39,076 nt of DNA from JBMNCQ01 sp049366715 (GTDB taxonomy: Bacteria > Bacillota > Peptococcia > Peptococcales > BICA1-8), in contig JBMNCQ010000091.1 in NCBI GenBank assembly GCA_049366715.1, positions 1 through 39,076 of the forward strand, in the 5' to 3' direction. This document shows, piece after piece, positions 33,036 through 39,076 of this stretch (position 1 is its first letter; each line of letters starts with the position of its first letter). The translations under genes were made by a program, and so were the position numbers. The notes under the pieces were generated by a model, which was given only the letters and a program-made list of their open reading frames with translations, had not been told where the DNA came from and searched no databases.

Positions 33036-33433
33036 TACCTAACCTCCTCGGTAGCAACATGGCAGTCCCAGCAATTTGGTTCTACCTCAGCATAAGTATG
33101 ACAGGCATCACAGAATTCTTCTTTATTTGAATGGCAGTCAAGACAGGTGTTCTGCAAACTGATATTAACTTCCTGACCATCTTTCTGAGATACATATATC
33201 CTGTTCCCTTCCCTTACTACAGATACTTTCCAATCATTTAAAAGCTGCATATGATTGCTGCGCATAAATTCCACATCTTCAATACATTCTTTCGATGTTA
33301 AAGAATTAATCTGGGGAGTATCTAAACTTGGCTGAGGGGCATCGGTTGTTTTCCCGGCACCAAGCATAAACGGCAAGGTAAATATACCCACAAAGATAAC
33401 TAAGCCGATGATAATATTGCGGGAATTATACAT
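33035..33433 (-). CDS. dsrJ: DsrJ-like triheme cytochrome c
   Basis: 132 residues. An uncleaved N-terminal hydrophobic anchor (about 7-25) followed by a small domain with three heme c sites: CLDCH (97-101), CDACH (108-112), CWDCH (121-125). C50 in KECIEDVEFMRSNHM, with H61, corresponds in position to the conserved cysteine proposed as an unusual heme ligand in DsrJ; this is by analogy. ATG at 33433 is chosen because GGAGG lies 9 bases upstream; the earlier ATG is too close. It overlaps the dsrK end by 8 bases. Heme attachment should depend on ResB/CcsA encoded upstream in the same operon. Confidence 0.93.
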   Translation of the reverse strand: MYNSRNIIIGLVIFVGIFTLPFMLGAGKTTDAPQPSLDTPQINSLTSKECIEDVEFMRSNHMQLLNDWKVSVVREGNRIYVSQKDGQEVNISLQNTCLDCHSNKEEFCDACHTYAEVEPNCWDCHVATEEVR

Positions 33434-35039
33434 CCTCATCTTCCTCCGTTCCTATGGGTTCAAAACGCAAGCTTTCCTCCCGTTTCTTTTCACCTTTCAT
33501 GACCAAAGCATTCCCTACTAACTCATGGACACCGCAGACTCTGACATCCGGCACCCAATAATGCATGAGAGGCGGTAAAACAGCTCTGTCAATCGCACAG
33601 ATACAGGAAAGCATGTTTACACCATGTTTTTGATTCACATATTTTACAGCATTCGCTCTGGGGAAACCCCCGCGCATCCGCATTTCCATGTTTTCATCGG
33701 CACCCAGACCGGCACCGCCCCCGCAACAGAATGTTTTCTCCCGGATAGTATCCTCGGGCATTTCATAGAATTGATTACAGACATTTTGCAAAATATAGCG
33801 GGGTTCTTCCAATAATCCCATCGCCCGGGACGGGTTGCAGGAATCATGGAAAGTAACGATGTGCCGGTCGTTGCGGCTTGGGTCCAGCTCAATTTTATTG
33901 TTTTTAATTAAATCAGCCGTAAATTCCGTAATATGAATCATTTTTGTTGATTTGGCGTTTTCAAACCTGGTCCCTGTAATGGGTGAAACCGGCACTTCTA
34001 AAAAGTCGGCAGGGCCGTTCATGGTATCCATATATTGGTTAACTACCCTCCACATATGACCGCATTCCCCGCCTAATATCCATTTGACTCCCAGTCTTTG
34101 CGCCTCGGCATACATTTTGGCATTCAGTCTTTTCATCATCTCATGGGAGGTAAAAGAACCAAAATTTCCTCCTTCCGAAGCATAGGTACTTAAGGTATAA
34201 TCCAATCCAATTTCGTGAAGGAGCATTAGCTGTCCCATTAAACTATGGGTACCGGGATCCGCAAAAACGTCTCCCGACGGAGGTATAAACAAAATCTCGG
34301 CGCCTTTTCTATTAAAGCTTAAGTCCAGCTGAACTCCTGTTATATCTGCAATATCATCTGTTAACATTTCAAAGGAATCAACGATCCCATGAGGCTGGAT
34401 ACCTAAGTGATTCCCTTTCATATAGCAATTAGCTACCGGGGTAATAACCCAGTCAATATTTAAGCCGACCAAATTTAATAATTCCCTGGCAATCATGGTG
34501 ATCTCCGCAGTATCAATGCCATATGGACAGAATACTGAACAGCGGCGGCATTCAGTGCATTGGAAGAAATAATAAAACCACTCTTTTAACACTGCCGGGG
34601 TCAATTCCCGGGCACCGGCAATTTTTCCAAAAAGTTTACCGGCTGTGGTAAAGTCTTTACGGTAAACCGATCTTAATAATTCCGCTCTCAAAACAGGCAT
34701 GTTTTTGGGATCACCTGATCCCAGAAAGAAATGACATTTATCAGCACATGCACCACATCTTACACAAGTATCCATAAATAATTGCAATGAACGGAATTTT
34801 CCTAATCTTTCCCGCAATCCTTCCATGATGATCTCTTTCCAATTTTCAGGCAGCTTCCAATCTTCATCTTCCACCGACCACTGTCTGGGATTTGGCAAAC
34901 CCACAGTTTGTAAACTCTCTGCTTTACCAGGATATAACCAGGTCCCCGGTCTGAAATCAACGGGAGTATCCGCCCATCCTGTTTGGGGAGGGTTAAAACT
35001 AATCTTCAACAGCTCATCTGGTTTAGGTAGTTTGGCCAT
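33426..35039 (-). CDS. dsrK: DsrK-like HdrD-type iron-sulfur catalytic subunit
   Basis: 537 residues. Two [4Fe-4S] motifs, C92/C95/C98/C102 and C161/C164/C167/C171, precede a C-terminal CCG-type half like HdrD. The visible CCG cysteines are in GGECGH (326), HDSC (401), FCCGGG (438-439) and further C479/C481. This site handles disulfide/thiol chemistry, thought to be the DsrC disulfide in sulfate reducers. It should face the cytoplasm, docked on DsrM. ATG at 35039 has GAGGGG 7 bases upstream. Follows the RsbRD-like gene by 44 bases. Confidence 0.93.
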   Translation of the reverse strand: MAKLPKPDELLKISFNPPQTGWADTPVDFRPGTWLYPGKAESLQTVGLPNPRQWSVEDEDWKLPENWKEIIMEGLRERLGKFRSLQLFMDTCVRCGACADKCHFFLGSGDPKNMPVLRAELLRSVYRKDFTTAGKLFGKIAGARELTPAVLKEWFYYFFQCTECRRCSVFCPYGIDTAEITMIARELLNLVGLNIDWVITPVANCYMKGNHLGIQPHGIVDSFEMLTDDIADITGVQLDLSFNRKGAEILFIPPSGDVFADPGTHSLMGQLMLLHEIGLDYTLSTYASEGGNFGSFTSHEMMKRLNAKMYAEAQRLGVKWILGGECGHMWRVVNQYMDTMNGPADFLEVPVSPITGTRFENAKSTKMIHITEFTADLIKNNKIELDPSRNDRHIVTFHDSCNPSRAMGLLEEPRYILQNVCNQFYEMPEDTIREKTFCCGGGAGLGADENMEMRMRGGFPRANAVKYVNQKHGVNMLSCICAIDRAVLPPLMHYWVPDVRVCGVHELVGNALVMKGEKKREESLRFEPIGTEEDEDV

Positions 35040-35083
35040 TATAACACCCCTCAATCGTAATTATAATCTTGTAAATATTTCAT

Positions 35084-35602
35084 TTATTCCGTATAACTGC
35101 TCATACGTTCCAGGAAATCACACTTTGTCTTAATCTCATGAACCCGCAGTTTATAAACTGTTTCTCTGCAATCCAGATAGATAGTAAAAACGAATAAGAC
35201 CACTTGATCAATTCTACTCTCAAAGCGCAGAAGTTCTTTAAGTACCTCAGGGTCAGATTTGAATTCAGGATTAAGACTCTCCCTGATAATCTCTTTCAAG
35301 GAATACATAAAGGAACAGGCATCAGCAGCAGAAACATCTTGAACAGCTTTAATTCTAACTATTCGATCGATGGCTTGATACAAATTATCTTGATTCATCT
35401 GGTATAAAAGTTCATCATATATTGCCGCCAAACCCTGGGAAATATTATGCCCCATAGGATTAGCAAATTGGTTATTCGTATTTTTAAGATGTCTGCCGGT
35501 TTCTTTAGGGTAAATATCCAATAAGCGATGGAACCACTTGGTTAATATAGTACTTTTGTTTTCCGCCAAAAAATGATTAAGCTTATCCGTACTACGCTCC
35601 AT
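35084..35602 (-). CDS. RsbRD N-terminal-like regulatory domain protein
   Basis: 172 residues, mostly helical, with LAENKSTILTKWFHRLLDIY and FANPMGHNISQGLAAIYDEL near the start. This fits the RsbRD_N family, a non-heme globin-like sensor domain known from stressosome RsbR proteins, here standing alone without a STAS domain. Such genes occur beside dsr-type redox operons. It could sense redox state or assist assembly; the sequence does not say. ATG with GGGGAGGTG 7 bases upstream. It sits between ccsA and dsrK with short gaps. Confidence 0.75.
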   Translation of the reverse strand: MERSTDKLNHFLAENKSTILTKWFHRLLDIYPKETGRHLKNTNNQFANPMGHNISQGLAAIYDELLYQMNQDNLYQAIDRIVRIKAVQDVSAADACSFMYSLKEIIRESLNPEFKSDPEVLKELLRFESRIDQVVLFVFTIYLDCRETVYKLRVHEIKTKCDFLERMSSYTE

Positions 35603-35641
35603 CTTAATTCACCTCCCCTCAGAAAATTTCGCCGAAATTCC

Positions 35642-36463
35642 TCATGCATAACTGTGAATCCCGGGAAGCAGATAGCTCACACCCAGGAACGTAAAAATAA
35701 CAGCTAAAAAACCCAGGATAGATAAATATGCTGCTTTTTTGCCTCTCCATCCCCGCAAACGCAGGTGGAGATAAGCAGAATATACAAACCATGTAATCAA
35801 AGCCCAGGTCTCTTTAGGATCCCAGCTCCAATACCGCCCCCAGGAATATTCAGCCCACACTGCCCCCGTTACCAGCATTATTGTCAGAGCAGGCATGCCT
35901 AAAAAGATTACTTTATATGATAACTCGTCTAACATTTCCAGTCTTGGTAATAACCCGGCCAGTTTATTTTGTTCTTTTGGGCCGGTCAGCCCATCCTTTA
36001 GTAAATACATCAAAGACAAAGCAAAAGATACTGCAAAAGCACCGTAAGCGACAACAGCAGTCAGCACGTGAATGATCAGCCACTTACTTCTCAGAGCCGG
36101 CATAGCAGGCCTTATTGAAACATCCAGATTCACTAAAAAACCTAATAGAGCAATAATAATCGGTAATACAAATAACGAAGTTATGGATAACTCATATTTC
36201 TTTTCAATTACTAGAAAAACCAGCGTAATCATCCATACAAAAAACAACCCGAATTCGAAAAGATTTCGTAAAGGCAATCCCCCTATCAGCATGCCACGAA
36301 CAATTAAAAGGGCCGTATTTGTAAGCAATGCCAGCATAGTAACCGATCTTGCCCATTTCAACAAGATGCCCTTCGCATAGAAAAAATTAATAATGTAACA
36401 CAATAAGGCAGCAGTATACATGAATAAAGTTGCCACCAAAAGCGGCGTTTGCAGATTTTCCAT
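35642..36463 (-). CDS. ccsA: CcsA/CcsB-type cytochrome c biogenesis protein (heme handling, system II)
   Basis: 273 residues and about eight membrane segments. The tryptophan-rich heme-binding WWD-type motif is WGRYWSWDPKETW (208-220), with conserved histidines at 132, 233 and possibly 270. In system II this protein, with ResB, carries heme across the membrane and attaches it to CxxCH. ATG at 36463 overlaps the resB stop codon by one base (TGATG); a TTG one codon upstream is also in frame. Its obvious client in this operon is the triheme DsrJ. Confidence 0.94.
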   Translation of the reverse strand: MENLQTPLLVATLFMYTAALLCYIINFFYAKGILLKWARSVTMLALLTNTALLIVRGMLIGGLPLRNLFEFGLFFVWMITLVFLVIEKKYELSITSLFVLPIIIALLGFLVNLDVSIRPAMPALRSKWLIIHVLTAVVAYGAFAVSFALSLMYLLKDGLTGPKEQNKLAGLLPRLEMLDELSYKVIFLGMPALTIMLVTGAVWAEYSWGRYWSWDPKETWALITWFVYSAYLHLRLRGWRGKKAAYLSILGFLAVIFTFLGVSYLLPGIHSYA

Positions 36464-37596
36464 CAATCAGCCCCCACTCCTTTTACCAGATTATTAAGGA
36501 TTTCTTCCCGAAACCCCTTAATTTTAGAAAACACATCCAGATAAACCTGGTTTTCCTTTTCCTGAATTGTAATACGAACCTCTCTATATCTTCCGGTCCA
36601 GAAAAACAGAGAAGCGATCGTCATCAATAAAAAACCCGTCATGACAACTTTCGTACCGGGATCCTTCTTTAATCCTAAAACAGTAAAGGGCTGCAACTGT
36701 ATATATTTTAAAGATGCATCATCAGAAAATGCAATTTCACTATGCTCTTTTAGCAGCAGTGTTTTGACAATCTCATGTCCGGCAAAGTATTTCAGCACGG
36801 CTCCCTCAGGTGAGTAATTAAGATTTACCAATTGGTTCTCCAGCTGAAATATCTGCCCGTCGGGGACCCGATAAGTCCCTGCCTCCGGGCCTTTAAGCTC
36901 AATAATATGCTGATAGCCGTATGACTTTTGGTAAAACACAATTCCTTTATATTTAAAGGGTGCATTGACCTTTGTCTGTCCGGAGACCGTCTGCCGGCCG
37001 TCAAGATAAATATTAAAATCCGTTACCCAGTTATCTATCGCCCCTTCTTGATCATAACGGGTCTGAAAATCATTGACCTCAATTTCCAGGGCAGCAAATT
37101 CAGCCGGCACTCTTTGCCTTTCTCCTACGAAACAAGAAACTCTTCCTTCGATTCTGAAGGAACTGAGAAAGCCGCCAAGGAGTACCACAATCAGTGCTAT
37201 ATGCAATAAATGAGGTGCAATTAAACTCAAGCGCCCTGCCTGAGCCAGTATATTGGTATTTCCCTCCTGGGTTTCTTCTTTAATTTTAAAACCCCGGGAA
37301 CGCAAATATTCTTTTAAACCGGTCTTATATTCAATCAATTCAGCAACCTTAAAGGAAGTAACCCTGCTGTTTTCTGCCTGCAATTGCGGCGGAACCTGTT
37401 TTATCCGTTTAAAAACACCGGGCAAGCTCTTAAAAGTACAAAGCAACAAATTAAAACAAAACAGAATAAGCAGTCCCCTAAACCAAAAGGAGTTAAATAC
37501 GTCTGCTTGGGGATATAAAGTCGCAAAAACGGAGGCCAGCGCTAAAACCGTAATTAGACCTATCGCCAGCTTTATCGAAGCGAAAAATTTAATCAT
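36463..37596 (-). CDS. resB: ResB/Ccs1 cytochrome c biogenesis protein (system II)
   Basis: 377 residues. Three N-terminal membrane segments (FFASIKLAIGLITVLALASV; RGLLILFCFNLLLC; APHLLHIALIVVLLGGFL) are followed by a large external domain with FVGERQRVPAE, WVTDFNIYLDG and APFKYKGIVFYQKSYGY, and a fourth segment near 310-335. ResB forms the cytochrome c synthase complex with CcsA. It appears shorter than Bacillus ResB (about 540 residues), as is common in Clostridia. First gene of the operon, with an AGGA-type site before the ATG. Confidence 0.94.
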   Translation of the reverse strand: MIKFFASIKLAIGLITVLALASVFATLYPQADVFNSFWFRGLLILFCFNLLLCTFKSLPGVFKRIKQVPPQLQAENSRVTSFKVAELIEYKTGLKEYLRSRGFKIKEETQEGNTNILAQAGRLSLIAPHLLHIALIVVLLGGFLSSFRIEGRVSCFVGERQRVPAEFAALEIEVNDFQTRYDQEGAIDNWVTDFNIYLDGRQTVSGQTKVNAPFKYKGIVFYQKSYGYQHIIELKGPEAGTYRVPDGQIFQLENQLVNLNYSPEGAVLKYFAGHEIVKTLLLKEHSEIAFSDDASLKYIQLQPFTVLGLKKDPGTKVVMTGFLLMTIASLFFWTGRYREVRITIQEKENQVYLDVFSKIKGFREEILNNLVKGVGAD

Positions 37597-37613
37597 CGGC
37601 CAATCCTTTCACT

Positions 37614-37760
37614 TTTTGTACAAAATATCACATTTACAGGCAGAAAATTACCTTGTAACAGTAGTTAATTAGCTTCACCCTCGGAAATCTCCTGCCAAAA
37701 AAGTATTACAATTTCTAATTGCTATTATAAGCTAAATATGTGAAAACTTTATTTTGTACA
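37614..37760 (-). promoter_or_regulatory. Promoter region of the resB-dsr operon with repeated TTTTGTACA motif
   Basis: The 12-base palindrome TTTTGTACAAAA lies at 37614-37625, 18 bases before the resB start. A second copy of the nine-base core TTTTGTACA is at 37753-37761. Between them the minus strand has a perfect TATAAT (in AGCTTATAATAGC) with no good -35. The pair may be operator sites for an unknown regulator. Confidence 0.4.
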
Positions 37761-37793
37761 TTTTCCCATAATCATAAGTATTCCCTACTCCCC

Positions 37794-37824
37794 CAAAAAA
37801 AAAGCCGCCCGGCCTAGTTGTTTC
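37794..37824 (-). terminator. T-run terminator behind the holin gene
   Basis: Minus strand CTAGGCCGGGCGGC followed by ten T. The GC stem is short (GCCG/CGGC), but the T-run is the longest in the window and nothing else ends here. Confidence 0.5.
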
Positions 37825-37909
37825 CTCACTAGTTACCTGCAGCCTTATATTTATAAATGTTATTGATCTAAATTATTTTGCAGTCCTGAACTACCTGTGG
37901 CAGCTAACT

Positions 37910-38314
37910 TCAAAAATCGCCTTTTCTCAGTTTCGTCTCCATAACTTTTTGCTCTACCAGGTTATCAATCAGCTCTTCAACACAGCCGAATTTTCTTTTT
38001 AATACCTCTAACTGCTTGCTGCCTAACTGTTTATTAATTGAATTAACTGCCTTATTTTTAACTAAACCGGCTTCTTCATCGGAAAGTTTGCCGTTAGCTT
38101 TACTTTGTTTTAAATCATCGACCACTGTCTGGGATAATGCGTTTACTGTGGCCAGAACGATCTTTTCTAAATCAAAATAAGCACTATTGGCGGTAGAAAT
38201 CCCGATATAGTTTAAAATAAATCTTCCGATAACAACCAGCACATAAGCAGCCAGAGAACCCAAAACAGGCATCAAAGTAACGGATAAATCAACCATTAAG
38301 CTTTCCCAATTCAC
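37910..38314 (-). CDS. Phage holin-like protein, LL-H family
   Basis: 134 residues. One N-terminal membrane segment (about 10-32) followed by a long charged helical tail with LEKIVLATVNALSQTVVDDLKQ, KLSDEEAGLVKNKAV and VLKRKFGCVEELIDNLVEQK. This layout is that of LL-H-type phage holins, which open the membrane for an endolysin. GTG at 38314 is chosen for its AGGAG site 10 bases upstream; the frame runs three codons further. The amidase gene just upstream on the same strand supports a lysis-cassette origin. Confidence 0.75.
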   Translation of the reverse strand: MNWESLMVDLSVTLMPVLGSLAAYVLVVIGRFILNYIGISTANSAYFDLEKIVLATVNALSQTVVDDLKQSKANGKLSDEEAGLVKNKAVNSINKQLGSKQLEVLKRKFGCVEELIDNLVEQKVMETKLRKGDF

Positions 38315-38390
38315 AATGATCACACTCCTGAAAATTTTTGTCCCTTACATTTTGTAAGTCATTCATTTCTTTCAGCCTTATTTAAACCGC

Positions 38391-39020
38391 TTATTCACTT
38401 TTAGACAGATACACAGAATGAGTTGCATCATCCCAAAGAACAGCATAGCCTAAAACCGTGGCAAAGCCCCGGAGTGGAACGTAAGTTATGCCATTATTTA
38501 ACTGTCCGCTAACATTTATGAGCGAACCATCAACATAGATCGCTATCTTTTCCTCTAAAAGATCTGTTCTAAGCTGATTCATATCTACTGCAGGACAGAG
38601 AGTATGCCCCGGATTTAATTCATTATGTCCTTTTACGTCTTCATTCGTAAGGTTGCAGCTGTCAAAAAGAGATTGACAAAGCTCTTTAAGAACCTGTCGT
38701 TGTATTAAACTAGGCTCACCGTCTGTAAAATCCCCTACCAAACAAATGCCCACTGACCAGAGATTGTATTCCCCGACATGATAGCTGACAGTTGTTAAGT
38801 CATTTGCCCACTGAACTGTGCCATCTTCTAAAATTACATAATGATAACCGATTCCCGGCCAGTCGTTCGTATTGACATGATACCGGGCAAAGCTGAAAGC
38901 ATTTCCGCCTTTTGTTGCCGAATGATGTATTGCGATATATTTAATAGAATCTAACGGCCTTTTATCATACTCCTTTGCCGGGTGCTGTGCCAGTTGACTG
39001 CGTACATCATTAATATTCAT
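38391..39020 (-). CDS. N-acetylmuramoyl-L-alanine amidase with copper-amine-oxidase-like stalk domain
   Basis: 209 residues. Residues 20-145 are an Amidase_2/PGRP-type zinc amidase: IAIHHSATKGG (H32/H33), GIGYHYVILEDG, VGICLVGDF, and KGHNELNPGHTLCPA with H132 and C142 as likely further zinc ligands. Residues about 160-209 (IYVDGSLINVSGQLNNGITY then VPLRGFATVLGY) match the small Cu_amine_oxidN1-like domain often found on clostridial cell-wall enzymes. No signal peptide, consistent with release through a holin. ATG with an AAGGTGAT site upstream. Likely cotranscribed with the holin gene 76 bases downstream. Confidence 0.9.
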   Translation of the reverse strand: MNINDVRSQLAQHPAKEYDKRPLDSIKYIAIHHSATKGGNAFSFARYHVNTNDWPGIGYHYVILEDGTVQWANDLTTVSYHVGEYNLWSVGICLVGDFTDGEPSLIQRQVLKELCQSLFDSCNLTNEDVKGHNELNPGHTLCPAVDMNQLRTDLLEEKIAIYVDGSLINVSGQLNNGITYVPLRGFATVLGYAVLWDDATHSVYLSKSE

Positions 39021-39076
39021 TTAATCACCTTGTATAATGCAAATATAGGGTTTGATTATACATTTTCCTTTCTGAT

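Noticed and set aside
30012..37596. Concluding that the organism respires sulfate
   Set aside because: DsrMKJOP-type complexes do not by themselves prove this; sat, apr and dsrAB are not in the window.
37910..39020. Calling an intact prophage
   Set aside because: Only holin and amidase are present, and the window ends directly after them; no integrase, attachment site or structural gene is seen.

Overview
The window looks like chromosome from an anaerobic, endospore-forming Firmicute of the Peptococcaceae/Desulfotomaculum-Desulfitobacterium type. The basis is the spoVG, spoVT and spoVB sporulation genes in a Bacillus-like order, strong AGGAGG ribosome binding sites with frequent TTG and GTG starts, an AT-rich composition, a DsrMKJOP-type redox complex and a ResB/CcsA cytochrome c assembly pair. 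No rRNA, tRNA, CRISPR array or insertion sequence was seen. About 34 of 40 genes lie on the minus strand.

Region 1 (1-18.3 kb, minus strand) is the conserved housekeeping/sporulation block found around spoVG-pth-mfd in Firmicutes. In transcription order it reads ispE, gntR, MobA-like nucleotidyltransferase, purR, spoVG, glmU, prs, ctc, pth, a small PrsW-like membrane protein, mfd, prsA, spoVT, spoVB, mazG (yabN), hup and rqcP. It carries recognisable promoters: a SigH match before spoVG, a SigG-like match before spoVT, and SigA-type sites before purR, ispE and spoVB. Most units end in intrinsic terminators. spoVB appears to have a structured leader of about 95 nt. A plus-strand promoter/terminator pair at the 3' end of pth may make a small RNA.

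Region 2 (18.4-24.4 kb, minus) holds a uracil permease behind a PyrR-type attenuator, an 88-residue unknown protein, a soluble chemoreceptor-like protein and a three-gene polar amino acid ABC importer. Region 3 (24.4-28.9 kb, plus) holds a 54-residue unknown protein, an SdpR/SdpI-type repressor-immunity pair, a small two-helix membrane protein, a YbjQ-family protein with a folded leader and a HelD-like helicase. A YlmA/ModF-type ABC ATPase (minus) converges on helD.

Region 4 (30.0-37.6 kb, minus) is one compact operon: resB, ccsA, an RsbRD-like regulator, dsrK, dsrJ, dsrO, dsrP, dsrM. It encodes a membrane complex expected to link the menaquinone pool to cytoplasmic thiol/disulfide chemistry, together with the machinery that attaches heme to its own triheme subunit DsrJ. 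No dissimilatory sulfite reductase is in the window, so sulfate or sulfite respiration cannot be concluded. Region 5 (37.9-39.0 kb) is a holin/amidase pair at the window edge, possibly the end of a prophage or a domesticated lysis cassette.

Heptamer tandem arrays occur at 2-54, 90-138 and 20360-20422, two of them related in sequence. Stretches over 300 bases without a gene are 4769-5207 (spoVT promoter, an imperfect hairpin, a possible tiny reading frame, prsA terminator) and 37597-37909 (resB operon promoter region with a repeated palindromic motif, and a T-run terminator behind the holin gene).
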